NCBI GenBank assembly: GCA_007026445.1
Contig: VDMD01000002.1
Coordinates: forward strand, 744,001-808,000
Source: Schizophyllum amplum
Taxonomy: Eukaryota; Basidiomycota; Agaricomycetes; Agaricales; Schizophyllaceae
DNA: 64,000 nucleotides
Direction of reading: 5' to 3'
Part shown: positions 1 through 14,880 of the stretch, piece by piece
How positions within the stretch are numbered: the first letter of the stretch is position 1
Layout of the letters: each line of letters starts with the position of its first letter
Notes under the pieces: generated by a model
Told to the model about the DNA's origin: nothing
The model's database searches: none
The model's input: only the letters and a program-made list of their open reading frames with translations
Made by a program: the position numbers and the translations under genes

Positions 1-1074
1 CCCAGGCCAAGCGGAAGGGGCCTGAAGCAAACCCGTGCTGCCCCGAGCGTTAGCGAGTCATACAGAGGGAAGAGGAGGGTGGGCAAACGAAAACAGCCTA
101 TGAGCTTTGAGGGCAAAGGCAGAGAAGCGATTGTGGCACCGACGCGTACTCCGCGCGCGTGACCGTGGCGGCGCTTCTTTCGGAAGCGCCCATCACGGCG
201 CTATGGGCCGGCCTCCGTTCTCGTGCTTCGCTTGACTCCCGCAAAGGCGCCGCAAGCGGTGCCTTAGCTCGCATTCCAGCTGTTTGCAGAACGATAGACG
301 GGTCGCGCTCAGACGCTGTGGAGCGCGCGTGACCGGTCCGAGGACACCCGGGCAGCGTCGACGGTCGATGGAAGCCAAACCGGGGAGTACTGGAACCCGG
401 TTTTTGGCCCAAAAGGTAGGGAACATAGATCTCGTCCCCTGCGAGGTCCTCCACGCTATGCGGCGGGCTTGGCGGCGAAGGCTCAAGTCACCACGCGCGG
501 TCGGACAATGGTGCCGGAGGCGCGCCGTTGGAGCGCCTCGCGTGTGTTTTGCTCTTCACGTGAGGTGGGCGTCAGAGCGCGACCCGTCTATCGTTTTGCA
601 AACAGCTGTCAGCGCAAGTGGCGTGGGAACGGTAGCACGTGTGTTCGCACGCTCATGTTCAACATACTTACACATGCGCCCAGCATGCGCCTAGAATCGG
701 GCTGACATGGCGTCTGCCTGGCTCCAAAGCTTTAGTATGGGCAGAACAGGACGTGCAGAGCAATTTGACAGGTATGGTTCAAGACGATGAACTGGTGATG
801 CACGTTCAATCGAGGGTGTTACGACGATGTGTACGGAATCCGGATCCGGGGAAAGGCTGGTGACAGTGAAGGATAGATGATCGTACATCGGGATTATTTG
901 CAGTTATACAAGTAAAGCTGATAAAATACAGTACGAAGCAGATGTAAGAGTATGCAATGGAACGTGAATATCCAGGTTGAACGTCCGCCAAAGTGTCTAC
1001 ATTGTCGCTTGTGAGGTAGTGAGCGAAGTGATTGTGGGCTGCAAGGTCTACGACAGCACGCTGCAGCAAGTCTA
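1..1074. other. Gene-free left edge
   Basis: I see no convincing gene here. The open frames are short, overlap on both strands and look like nothing I know. The stretch holds the 40-bp inverted repeat described separately. The last part, just below 1075, is presumably the 3' UTR of the Vip1-type gene on the minus strand. Confidence 0.5.
277..608. repeat. Imperfect 40-bp inverted repeat with 252-bp spacer
   Basis: Positions 277-316 are the reverse complement of 569-608 with two mismatches; the inner 34 bp (277-310 against 575-608) have one. Both arms contain the core GATAGACGGGTCGCGCTC, read on opposite strands. Arm identity far above chance suggests the ends of a small non-autonomous element or a palindromic rearrangement. 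I did not find a target-site duplication at the outer edges or a transposase between the arms, so the element type is undetermined. Confidence 0.7.
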
Positions 1075-4000
1075 TCAGGCCTCAGGACTCGAGCTGGTCG
1101 GCAGAGCCGGTATAGCCTGTATTTTCTCCGGGTGGACATCGTCGTCCTGGTCACGTCTGTCAGTTCATGCTTGGATACGCACGAGAGGAACATACCTCAG
1201 GCATGCGGTCGAAATGCTTCGACAGCTTTTCAATGACCAAACTGTATGGCAAGTGCTGCGTCAATCGCCTGAAGAGAGCCGTCAGAATTATTTGTGTGTA
1301 CGCAATCAACTCAGCGACAAACCTCTTGGGCATCACGTTCAGTGAATGCCGAGCGTCCAGAGTCGAATCCAGCACATTGGATGAATGAGCGCCCTCGCTC
1401 AAGGAGATCTTGATCGAGTACTCCTTGTCCGACTTGCCGCGCCCATGGTTCCGCTCATAGAGCTCAAACGTGATGTGCGACTGATGTCCTATGAGTTGCT
1501 TCGCCAGCAGTTCATAGCACAAGGTTCACTCACAGCATAGTCCAGCTCCGGAATCCTCCGGTTCGCGATAGGCAGCCCAGAGAACAGCACGAGGTTCACG
1601 AGCGTATGTATGTGGCTCTCCTTCGTGAAGTACAGACGAAGGGAGCATCCGTAGTTATTGCGTGCATTTTCGAGGTCCTCGACTACCTTGCGCAGTAACG
1701 GCAGCGACGTGAGCACGCCGATTTCCTCCCTGCTTGTGTGTTAGCTCAAGACTATGGAGGTCACGCAAGAAACTCACTTCTCATCCGGGTCTATGCCATA
1801 CTCCTGCGGCGCAACGAGGTCAAAGAGTGCCTTGGCGCGCCCATATAGTTCATGCAGCCGTCGGTCCTGGGGCTGGCCCGGAGGAGCTGTATTGGCCTTG
1901 CCGCCGTGTTCATCGAAGATGGAGAACAGGAACTGGCGATGGTGAAGGGCACAGTACTTGATCGTGTCGTATAGCTCCGATACCTATCGCAGGCCATCAG
2001 TCAATTCATCCATGGCGAGAGTCCGGAAGCAGCCACTCACCCGCGACGGGTCGAACTTCTTCTGTTCCACGTCACAGAAGTCCTCGAATAGCTTCTCCCA
2101 ACGCTCGCGGAAAAGCCACGGCTCGTCCCCGCAGCACCTGCAAGGCGTGGGATCAGCGCTATCCGGGGCACGCCAAGATGAACGAGCTATCAAACCATCT
2201 ATCTTGGATTTTATCCACGTCGAAGGTGGCATAGTTGCGCCGCATGATGTCGCGGAATGAGCTGAGCAGCTCAATGACTTCCTGTTTTAGCCCTTAGCGA
2301 ACGTGCGTCTCAGGCTGTTGGGGTATACACGCGCCTTGACGACTTCAACCGGCTCCTTCTTCATACTCTTAGGCCAGGTCAGCTCTGGCCGCTTTTCGGA
2401 CTCGCCCGGGCGCAGCAAGATCTTGAGTCGCTTCTTAACGTCGTCCATGAGGTCCTTTGCCGCGTTGGAGTCGTCGAGCAAGTCTTTGCGGATGAACAGG
2501 GTCACCGGCTCTTGATGTTGCTGCTGCGAAGCCTGTTTCGCAAGTGCACTACCATTTGCGCTACCCTCTGTCGAGGAGCGCGACGAGTGCGTGCTCGACG
2601 TAGATGAGGACACGTCATAATGATTGTTCTGCGAATCCAGTAGTGCCGCCGCAAATATCTCGGCGGAGGCAATGACCCGCCGCTCGGAGGAAGTGTAGAT
2701 CTGTAGATGCGTTAGACAACGGCGGAGGATGCCCAGAAGTTCGGCTTTCGCACCTTGACGTTCTGAAGGACCTCCTTATCTGAGGAAATTTAAAGATGAC
2801 GAATCAGGCCAGTGCTAACATATAAACAGGGCTACTGGGCGGCGCACTCATGATCGAGATGTCCTTCTTCATATTCTCGCCGAGGTCCCGCGATTGATAC
2901 CGTGCGGAATGCGTGAACTGTGAAGGGTCAGGATCCGAAATGAACTTGTTAATCTGTAGAAAATCACCTCGCCTCCCCATTTGAACACGAGCGTCAGTTT
3001 GGTCAGCTTGCGTGGTGCTTGCCCTTTCGAGTAACCGGGCTTCAGTTGGGCTTTCGTCCCTGGCAGGTCAATCTTGCTGAAGAGCGCATTGTTGAGCTGC
3101 GTCAGTTTCACCAGGTCATCGCCGCTCGCGCCGAGCTGCTTCGATTCCTCAACGGCCTTTGCGATACTGCGCAGCTGCTCCTTCTCTCGCAGAATGATTT
3201 CTTCCTTCTCGCCGCGAAGGAGGGTAACAAACGGTTGCGTCCACGGCTCGTTGATTGGGAAGTTGAACTTGAGTTTCTGTGCAAGACCGTGAGCTGTCTG
3301 AGCGTAATGAAAAAAATTCAGGAGCACTCGTACCTGCTTCGGTGTGCGGTCAGCATGGCGGAAAACGGTGACGTTCGCTTTGAGCAGCCAAGTAGGGGCC
3401 TCAACAGACGTGACCTCTGCAGCAGCGGGTAGGGGGCGCCCGGGTTCGGACGGAGACCTCAGGCAAATTTCCGTGAGGATCTCCGCAGCCTTGTCTGGTG
3501 TGCGGATGAGCACTAAGGTGATGGCCGGTCTGAGTATACGTACCATAGTATGTAGGGTTGCCTTTGACAAAACTCCACCCGTTCACGTCGATGACCATAC
3601 TCTTCTGGCCATTCTCGCAACGAAGAAGATCGAAGCCGCAGACTCGCTGGCCAAAGCCTTCGCAGATCTGTGCAGCCCAGATCTTTTCTTCGTCGGTCAA
3701 GCGGGTGATAAAGCTGAACAAAATATGAGCACCGAAGCGTATACAGGCGTCCTAGCTTTGAAGCTTACCGTATCTCCTTCCCTTCAACGTTCCTTCGTAC
3801 GACGCCGTCAACGACAGGCGACTTACGAGTCTCGGCGTGCGTATACTCCTTTCCGACGGTGTATATCTTGATATCCTCGGAATTGTCTACATCGATGAAT
3901 TGCTCGTAGATATACGACCCGTCCGTGCGCGGAGTGTTCAGGGTGGGATCCATCTCACTGGACTTGTTGCCGACCTTTTACCGACGGCGTGGGTCAGCGA

Positions 4001-4885
4001 TGCAGATAAGAAAATGAGATCTGAGCTAGGCACTCACCTTGCGGAACAGCCTCCTGCCTCCGCCTCCTTTGAAGTATATGTAGACGTTGTGGTCCTCGCC
4101 GCTGACGGGTTTCTCGACGAATGGTTTCTCGAGGACTTTGCCGTCGATGACGATAGCGTCGCCGTCCTCGCGTAGAGTGACTTCGGGGGTGACCTGTAGG
4201 CCGCCGAGAACGACTCCAAGCCGGTGCTTGATGAGGTCACGAAGATCCTTGTCGACCTTGGGCCCACCGTCCCTCGACACCTCGAGACGCTTGGGAGTGG
4301 GCACCTTGAGGTGATCGAGCATCGCGCCGACTAGGCGGCGATCCCAGAGGAGGGCTTGTTGGGGTAGGTCGTTGATGCATACCGGATTGCGAAGCTTGAC
4401 ATAGGATATGGCCTTGTCGAGAGGGAAGTCGGTGGAGAAGAAGGAAATCAGGACGTCGCAGCGAGGCCAGTTATCGACGTCTGTAAATCCAATTAGGTTC
4501 GAAGCTCAAGATGACATGGTCTGCACCACGCACCCTCGTCTAGAATGACTTTATCGCCAAAGACTTTAACCTCGATGGCGCCGCGCGACCGTTGGACGAG
4601 CCGGGTGAGGATCTCGGTCATCGCCTTCGACCTTGCCTTGACATCCATCGCACAGATGCCAAGCACGACTGGCTTCCTCTTCGCCATCTCGTCCATTCTC
4701 TCCTCCCAACTGGTATCCGCCGAGTCCTGGCGTGAGGCTGAGCCTGGGGTGCGGTGGGTGGCTGCAAGGTCGGAATGCGACGATGAGGGCGACGAGGCAC
4801 GGGTAAAAATGGAGCTTGACCGATGCTGACGGTCCGTCGTCGATGAGAACAACGACGAGAAGCGCGATTGGCGGTCCCAGTGCAT
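1075..4885 (-). CDS. VIP1: Vip1/Asp1-type diphosphoinositol pentakisphosphate kinase (PPIP5K)
   Basis: A bifunctional cytosolic enzyme that makes and removes inositol pyrophosphates (1-PP-IP5/IP8). The model has 16 exons: 4885-4534, 4480-4038, 3974-3769, 3713-3544, 3494-3334, 3276-2968, 2917-2848, 2779-2754, 2700-2329, 2281-2196, 2137-2041, 1983-1778, 1729-1534, 1480-1323, 1268-1196, 1146-1075. They sum to 2997 nt and 998 residues, normal for fungal Vip1. The N-terminal ATP-grasp kinase starts with [17 protein letters not shown]. The histidine-acid-phosphatase-like half begins with [10 protein letters not shown], the RHxxRxP catalytic motif. The intron after exon 9 is ambiguous: a GTATAC donor keeps frame, and so does a GC donor six bases upstream. 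The start is chosen at 4885; in-frame ATGs at 4990 and 5053 would lengthen the poorly conserved Ser-rich N terminus. It is head-to-head with ornithine aminotransferase. Confidence 0.93.
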
Positions 4886-5104
4886 CGTCGATGTCGTTGT
4901 CGACGGTCGGGAGCAAGCCTCTGGAGCTCTCGGAACACGGGCCGACCTCCGCTCCCCGCAAGGGGAATCGGGCGCCTCCCATTGGCACATGGCGCGGCGT
5001 GGAGTCAAACTGCAAGCACATCCAAACAATCGACTCCTTGTTCCCGACCCCATTCATTCCCAGCGAAAAGCGCGCAGACTTATCTACACCCGCTCACATC
5101 ACCA
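4886..5104. promoter_or_regulatory. Bidirectional promoter region, VIP1 / CAR2
   Basis: 219 bp separate the start codons of the Vip1-type gene (-) and ornithine aminotransferase (+), so both promoters must lie here or overlap the genes. I see no clear TATA box. The assignment rests on position only. Confidence 0.45.
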
Positions 5105-7124
<2,020 letters not shown>

Positions 7125-7491
7125 GTCATCCGTCTCAGGCCATCATGACTTCGGCAAATTATGGATCAGCTACTTTCCTAGCGCAGGAACATAAGTCGTA
7201 TCGCTGGTGCAGCCAGCACAACATCTAAGTATTCCTATGTAACACTGTCGAATCTGCTCACCTGCTATGCGCAAATCCAATATAACAATGTACCAAATTT
7301 TCCCCTCATTAGATCTGCGCTCAACAACACCAAGGTGAGCATTGCGACGCTGGCATGTTGAACTTGCAGACGAACGGCAACCTCCGAAGACTCTGCACGT
7401 GGAAACCGCACAAGTGCCTCGCACAGCCACCTTGCTCACCAATTTCATATCCGATCGCTGCGCCAATTGATGGACGACCCCGCCGCGATGC
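7125..7491. other. Intergenic, CAR2 to Cu-ATPase
   Basis: 367 bp between the ornithine aminotransferase stop and the chosen start of the copper ATPase. I recognise no coding sequence, repeat or clear core promoter element. Confidence 0.4.
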
Positions 7492-10400
7492 GTGAGCCAT
7501 TTAGTGGACAGTACGTATATAGGCCACCACCACCAGCCGCGGTTTCTCCCCAATCACGCCGCGCGAATGCAACGAGGGAGCTCACCTGCCGCCGCCGCTA
7601 TGAATCACGACACCGCATCCAGGCCGACCATATATCACCAGGCGGGCACCGGGCGACCGTCTGCGTACCGGTACTCGACCAACATGATTTCTAATCCCCT
7701 CGGTGACGCGACGACGACTGTCCACATCGCCAACCTTCACTGCAGCAGCTGTGTTGACGCGATCCACGAATGCCTCTCGCGTCTCGATCCGCCGCCGCTA
7801 TCTGTCGAGGTGTCCGTCGTGCTGCAGACGGTGCGCGTGTACCACCACCAGGCTCTGGCTCCGGCAACGGTTGCGGGAGCTATCGAGGATGCGGGCTTCG
7901 ACGTGCTCGACGCGGACCCTGGGCCTTCGAGGCTCTCCGACGCTGAGCGCCAGCGCCGCCACCTGTTAGAGTGCGCGCAATGCAAGCAAGAGGCGGAGGG
8001 CATCGCGACGTCCGAGCGGTCCATGTCGAAGGCGAGCTTGGAGAAGGAACCGTCGGACTCACCAAAGGGACCGTTCAAGGTCACGCTATCCGTAGGCGGC
8101 ATGACGTGCGCGTCGTGCTCGAACGCTGTTACGGGTGCCATCTCGGCCGTGCATGGCGTGGACACCGTGGTGGTCAGCCTGCTAGAGGGGTCCGCTTCTG
8201 TAGTGGTGGATGCGAAGGACCGCGCAGCCGAGGTTCAAGAGGCAGTTGATGACTGCGGGTTTGAAGCCACGGTTGTGACCGTCGAACCCCTCAAAGCGGA
8301 GACAGAGCCGAAGGACACTTGGCGCACTGTCTCTCTCCGTGTGGACGGCATGTACTGTCGGTATGTATGCAAGTTTTGTGTCCTGTAATAATGCTGATAA
8401 GCCTGCAGACACTGCCCAGGGAAGATAAATTCTGCCCTGCGCTCACTACCAGAAGTCTTCGTTGACAAGCACATTGACTCGCTCGATGATCCTGTCCTGA
8501 CCTTGCGATATCGGCCGCTTACCCCCTCACTCACCATCCGTTCCATCATATCCACCATCTCCTCCGCTAACGACCCGCCATTCACCGTATCCATATACAA
8601 ACCCCCAAGCGTGGAGCAGCTCTCGCGACGCATGCAGCTTAGCGAAAAGCGCGCCCTCCTGCTCCGCCTCATAGTCGCCGTTATTATCGCCATCCCCACA
8701 TTCATACTCGGCATTGTCTACATGTCCTTGGTGCCCTCGTCATCGCAAACAAAAATGTACCTCATGGAACCGATGTGGGCAGGCAACACCTCGCGGGTTA
8801 CCTGGGCGCTCTTTTTTCTCTCCACCCCAGTCATGTTCTACAGCGCCAACCTTTTTCACCGTCGTAGCTTCAAGGAGCTCCGCGCGCTATGGCGACCGGG
8901 AAACCCGACGCCGATATGGAAGCGCTTTGTACGATTCGGCAGCATGAACCTGCTCGTCTCAATGGGCGTTAGCGTGGCGTACTTTGCCTCTATCGCGCTA
9001 CTCGCCCTTTCTTCCGTACAGGAAAGAAACGAGGACGGGATGGGTGACAGAACGACCTACTTTGATTCAGTGATCTTCCTTACTATGTTTCTGCTTGCCG
9101 GTGCGTTACCCGCAACACTTTTCATAGGGAAGCTCTGACGAGTGTATGCAGGACGCTACCTGGAGTCGTACTCCAAAGCCCGGACCGCGGACGCCGTCAA
9201 CGCGCTAGCCTCTCTGCGCCCAACGAAGGCCCTCCTTCTCGTCGCGCGGGATTCGAAGGATGCCTCAGGTTCTAGCTTTGCTACAAATAGCTCTGACCTG
9301 GAGAAGGGCGATCCGGAGTCCGAGGCTCGTGTCGCATCTGCCCCGCCTGGATACGACGTAGAGCATATACCGGTTGACCTTCTGGAAATAGGTGACACGG
9401 TCCGCGTTCCAAGCGGATCGACGCCGCCTGCGGACGGGGTCATCGTCGACGGGACCACGCGCTTCGACGAGAGCTCACTGACGGGCGAGTCGCGGCTCAT
9501 TCCCAAAGTACCCGGAGACAAGGTCTGGCTTGGAACTATCAATCGCGGCTCCGTCACTAGTGTGCGTGTTGATGAAGTGGGAGGGGAGACTATGTACGTG
9601 CCACATATGTCGCTTGCCGTTCGCATCTCATCAGTTTGGGGGCAGGTTAGACAATATTGTGAAGGTAGTGCGCGAGGGACAGACACGTCGGGCGCCAATC
9701 GAGCGCGTCGCAGACCTGATCACAGGCTATTTTGTGCCCGTCGTCACACTGCTGGCGGTCGTCACTTGGCTCGTGTGGCTCATCCTGGGCTTCAGCGGTG
9801 CGCTTCCGGATAGCTACCTCGATATCGAGGTTGGTGGCTGGAGTAAGTGGAGGCCATTTTGGCATCATGATCATGTCTCACATCTTCAACAGCTGTGTGG
9901 TCCCTAGAGTTCGCCATCGCTGTCTTCGTCGTAGCCTGCCCTTGCGGCATCGGCCTTGCCGCCCCGACCGCTTTGCTCGTCTCCTCCGGTCTCGCTGCCA
10001 AGTTCGGCATCCTGGCACGCGGAGGTGGTGAGGCCTTCGAGGAAATGTCCCGGCTTGACGTCTTAGTCTTCGACAAAACGGGCACCCTCACCGAGGGCGG
10101 CAGTCCCAGTGTGTCGGACGCGCACTTTATACCGGGCCCGTGGCGCAAGGAGGTCGTGCTTGGCGTAGCCGCAGAGCTCGAAAGCACGTCTGGTCATCCG
10201 TTGGGCATCGCGATCCGCGAGTACGCGCAGAGGCACGGCGGAGAGGTTCAGCATGGGGTCGCTTTTCAGGAAGCAGCAGGCCGAGGCTTGAAGGCGCAGT
10301 TCGATGCGCTGGGGGAGGCGGTCATCGGCAACGAGGCGTGGATGGCAGAGCATGGCGTGCGCATGGCCGATGCGGCAGCGGTGGTGGAGAAGTGGAAAGG

Positions 10401-11343
10401 AGAGGCAAAGAGTGTGGTCCTTCTGGCCATAAGGCAGGACATGCCCGAGAGCGCTTTCGAGCTGGTCGCTGCGTTTGCGGTCACAGACCCTCTGAGGGCG
10501 GAAGCGATGAGCGTCGTGGAGTGGTATGTGCGATACATCTAGGCCGACCAAAAACTGACGATCCTGCAGGCTGCAAAAAGAGGGAATAGAGACGTGGATG
10601 ATCTCTGGCGACAACGCGAAGACCGCAGCCGCGGTCGCTGTGCAGGTCGGAATTCCATCTCAGAACGTCATTGCAGACGTGCTGCCGACAGAAAAGGTAT
10701 GTGCATCTGTAGAAGATCTCGATGAACCTGGCTGATGCATTCTTCCAGGCGGACAAGATAGAGTGGTTGCAGCGATCTGGGCCAAGGGCTCGCAGTTCGA
10801 AGTCGGGCCGCGCTGTCGTCGGGATGGTGGGCGACGGTGAGCACGACGATAATCGACGATCTCACCTGTCGCTCACACGTATATAGGCATCAACGACGCG
10901 CCTGCCCTGACCGCTGCAGATGTCGGGATCGCTGTCGCATCCGGCAGCGACGTGGCCATCTCCAGTGCCAGCTTTATCCTTCTCACGTCTGACTTGCGCA
11001 GCCTGGTCACCCTGCGTGACCTTGCGCGAACGACGATCCGGCGCGTCAAGTTCAACTTCGTAAGTCCCATGGCCATTTGGAAAGCCGCAAGCTATCTGCT
11101 GACGTCTCTCAGGTATGGGCGCTGGTGTACAACCTCGCGGCGGTACCGATAGCTGCTGGAGTGATTTATCCCGCCGGACATGCGAGGTTGGACCCTGTGT
11201 GGGCGTCGCTTGCTATGGCTCTATCGTATGCCCTCATGATTTCAGTTTGCACATAATACTGATAGCATCGCAGGTCTGTCTCTGTAGTCTGCAGCTCTCT
11301 GATGTTGAAACTCTATAGTGAGCCACGGATGTCGTCGGTGTAA
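7492..11343 (+). CDS. Copper-transporting P1B-type ATPase (Ccc2-like)
   Basis: Pumps Cu(I) across a membrane, in fungi usually into the secretory pathway to load oxidases. Ten exons: 7492-8360, 8409-9100, 9152-9593, 9646-9842, 9893-10523, 10570-10696, 10749-10836, 10887-11059, 11113-11225, 11274-11343. They give 1133 residues. Three N-terminal heavy-metal domains carry CSSC (84-87), CASC (206-209) and CRHC (289-292, across intron 1). These are followed by membrane helices, the actuator SSLTGES, the transport motif CPCGIGLA (CPC is typical of Cu pumps), the phosphorylation site VFDKTGTLTE, the nucleotide-binding SGHPLG, MISGDN and VGDGINDAPAL, then the last two helices. The protein ends shortly after the final helix. 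The start is the first in-frame ATG; ATGs at 7567 and 7600 are alternatives, because the first 70 residues show no family similarity I can see. Confidence 0.93.
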
Positions 11344-11850
11344 AAGAGTTCCTAGACTCATCTATTTTCTACTTCGAGCCTTGCGCTGTCATGTACAGGG
11401 AGAGCCCGTGTACCTGTGACAATAGGTAGGCTGGGCTTTCTTAATAGGTACTTACAACTTTACGCGCTACCATAATCGGTCGCCATGTTGGATGGTTCGT
11501 GGCCGGCGCTGTCAAAGCATGTATACAAGGGAATCGTTTCCTTCTTCAATTCACGCCAATGACATGCACCAGAAGTCGGAGCGTGCATATTGAGGCGTGG
11601 GAAGCATACACGATGCTGTTCACAAGCTCAGCTGTTGACTTGCTTGCTGTCGCCAATCCGTCAGAATAAGCGCCCGTACGTACAACGATGAGCGCCCGTG
11701 CGTCACGGTGAGCGCTTGAGCGCCGGCACATACAGATCTCCGAGTCCTTGCTTCCAACCATCATAGCGCCGCCTGCAGTCCCACGGTACTGCTCAGCTGC
11801 CCTTTCCGTACCCTGGCTCGTCGTTGGCCCTTGACCAATGCGCTCGTCTT
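11344..11850. other. Intergenic
   Basis: 507 bp holding the 3' region of the Cu-ATPase and the 5' region of the next gene. No coding sequence or repeat recognised. Confidence 0.4.
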
Positions 11851-14407
11851 ATGACCCCGGAAACGGTGAGCAGTGTCTGATACTGCCTCGGCGCGTGTGG
11901 TGGCGCAGGCTGGAGCGAATGACAAGACTGACGACGCGCTTGCAGTGCATCTTCCGAATCCTTATGAGTCGCGCGCGCCACCGCCCGGCAGACTCGACTT
12001 GCCATCGCACCGGCCATACTCCCACAGGGCAACCACGGAGCCTGCCGCTCACAACCCCCATCACCCGCGCACGAGTCCGCCCGCGATGGCGCAGCCCTTG
12101 ACGACTCACTCGTCTGACTTGTTTTTCACGCGGACACCAGCATACGTCTCACAGCACATGCAACGCGCACGATCCTACACCCCACTGCACCAGTACCAGC
12201 CCGTGCAACCACATCCTCCGCGCGCAAACTCCCAGGAGCTGCAACAACACCACAATTCCCCGCCTGTCCCACATTTCTATTCAGCGCCCGTACGATCGAC
12301 CCCTCCTCCCCCTCCTCCACCTCCCAAGCCAACATCGCCCTACCAGTCTCCATACTTTAGCTCGCTGCCGCCCCTGCAGTCGTCCCCCAAGCCATCGCCT
12401 TCCATATTGCCTTCGGCTCCTCTAGTGACCGTGTCAGAAAACACGCCCGATTCCCCCACGGATCAGGATGAGCTGCGGCAGGTCATCGTACAATCGGAGG
12501 AGGAGTCATCACGGCGGCGCCAATACCTGAACGAGCTGTCACTTCAGGAGGAGGATGAACTTGCTCGAGCGCTAGAGGCATCCAAACTACAGACTTCGTC
12601 GCGCAGAGCATCTCGCAACACGCTTACTCTTGACGACTACGCGGGCGTTGTGGGTCCTTCGTCTGCGATTGCAGGACCGAGCCGGCCGACGATAACGACG
12701 ACGGAGGTCAGTCCATTGGAGAAGGGGCGCACATTTGCCCGCGAGTTGGTCGCCCAATATGATCCTGCAAATAATCCCAACTCATCTTTCCTCGACATCG
12801 TGCAACGCTCGAATGAGCCTTCACCACTCGCGGAAGTTCCCCGTACCCATTCCTCACCGTCGGCCGAACCCTTAACGAAACCACCTTCCACGTCACCGAC
12901 GTATAGCGCACATGGCATCCCGTCCTCATCAACAACCCTGGAACAAGGCGGCCCGGTGACTGCTGAAGTAGCTGTACCAACGATGACGTTCCCGGAGCCC
13001 GACGTCCCGTCACCTACAGCTGAGAATCAGATAATGAGCGACGCGGCTTTTGCTCGGCAGCTGGCAGCACAGCTCGAACAGGAAGAGATAGAGGAGGAGG
13101 AGCGCCTGCGCAAGGAAGAAGAGCAACATGCACAGGCTCTTGCAGGACCTCTCGTCTCGGCAGCCCCTCCGTCATATAATTTCGCGACGACGTCGGCTGC
13201 ATCACCGCCTCCGCCGCCGCCTCCCCCTCCGGCATCGCAAAATGAGGCACTACAAGCGACATTATCGCGCAATAACTCTCAAGATTCGGGGTCGTCGCAG
13301 GCATCTTCGTCAGCAAACGATCGTCTTGCACCTATACGGCCGACAGTGTACAGGAGCTCGTCCTCCGAGGAGACGCCAGGCGCCAGTGTCGATGGCTCAT
13401 CGCCCGTAGAATCAAATTACTCCATGGAACCTTCACCTATCACGCCCGTCAACAAATCTCCTTTCGGCTCGCCAGAATTGAAGCAGGAGACCAACAACAC
13501 CGCCAACAATAATCAGTTTCTAGATGCGGAACTATTGATGGGTGTTTGTGAGTAAAGTGAATCCTGTCACGAATGCCGTCGACTTACCTGACTTTCCAGC
13601 TATTGGCTTTTCTACGCCGATGATCAATCTTGGTATGGCGCCGATGCAAGGTGCTATGCCCAACATCATCTCGCTTCCATACGGCCGATGTCCACCACTG
13701 CACCTGCAAGCGTCGAGCTGGCGCCACTTGCTCAGGCTGCTAGCACGACTGAGTGGCACGCGAATCGAGCCGACCGTCGAGGCAATGTCGCTCGTGAAAA
13801 CGCAGATGAAGCTGCGAACAGTCGTGCAGTTTATCAAGGTATGTTGCCCCCACCTGCTGTGTTCATTTCTCGCTGACACTTGTTGCAGCCGCACGCAAGC
13901 GCGCGTGACTGGCGCACCGTGCTCTGGTTTACGCTTGACCATCCTGTGCCGTCAGCGATGCCGAGCTCGCACAAATACAGCAACGGGGACGTCAGCACGC
14001 TCCCGTGGTCGTACACGTTGTCGACGGTCCCAACGCTCCTGCGCGACGGGGCGGACTCCCCCGTCAGCAAGTGGTACACCGTACCCTCGACGGAGGCAAC
14101 GCCGTATCCTGCGCTGCCCATCGCGTTCCCCAACCTCGCGCTTTATTTGCAGGCCGCGCTCGACGAGAGCCGGCGCGCGGCGGGGGACAGCTCGGGTGGG
14201 ACGCGGAAGCTGGCGAAGATGGTGGAGCAGTGCTACCCGCACGATGTGCGCCTGAGCGCGCCGGAGGAGGCCGCGGACCGGCGCTCTGTTGGCGGGCGTC
14301 TGCTGGCGCGGTTCGGCAAGGGGGCGAAGGCGAAGAAGCAGGGGCGCGGCGGGAACGAGGAGACCTACGAGCTCGTGACGCCGTTCATGCCAGACGAGTG
14401 GGGCTAG
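11851..14407 (+). CDS. Unrecognised Pro/Ser-rich protein with UIM-like segments
   Basis: Four exons: 11851-11865, 11909-13547, 13600-13838, 13889-14407, giving 803 residues. The 15-nt first exon (MTPET) is inferred: it supplies an ATG and joins in frame through GTGAGC...GCGCAG, whereas the long second exon has no early ATG of its own. The first two thirds are low-complexity, with proline runs and many Ser/Thr. Two short acidic amphipathic segments (EEDELARALEASKL and DAAFARQLAAQLEQEE) resemble ubiquitin-interacting motifs. The folded part is the C-terminal quarter, with WRHLLRLLARLSG, DWRTVLWFTLDHP and FGKGAKAKKQ. I do not recognise the domain and assign no function. The last exon is very GC-rich, as in its neighbours. 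Confidence 0.8.
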
Positions 14408-14880
14408 TGGTGTCGTGCTGTTGTTGTTCCCCTAGTGTTGAACTCCTAGTTGATTACTTATTACAGCTCTCCTGTGTCGTGTATCTCATAGGAAAATCGT
14501 GTAACAGATACCCATGGGAAGGAAACTCGGATTCGCTACGCGTGGCTTATGCTGAAAGGGTAAGTAGATGTAGGGTCACATACCCTGGTTCCGTCTCGTT
14601 TACTCCTGGAGTCTCAATGGTTGCTGCGTACCTGCTCGTATCTAATATGTGAATAGCAGTCAACAGCAGTGAGTCCGCTGGTCCAATGCCATGTAGCACG
14701 TCGCGTCTCAGTCGCCTCCGGGTAACGTGATCGTTGGATCATGGGATGACCGTGAGATTATTGGCACGCGGTCATTGTTCTCCAGGCCCACTTTCGGCCG
14801 ACGCCTGTCTTGGCTCTACCACGCTGCTTTCTCGCCCAGCTTTCGTCACAACCAATAAACAGGAACGATATACACTCAGC
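14408..14880. other. Intergenic
   Basis: 473 bp between two co-directional genes. Nothing recognised apart from the expected 3' and 5' flanks. Confidence 0.4.

Noticed and set aside
11873..13555. Start of the 803-residue protein at 11873
   Set aside because: That codon is GTG, not expected as a start in a fungus; a 15-nt first exon with ATG at 11851 joins in frame.
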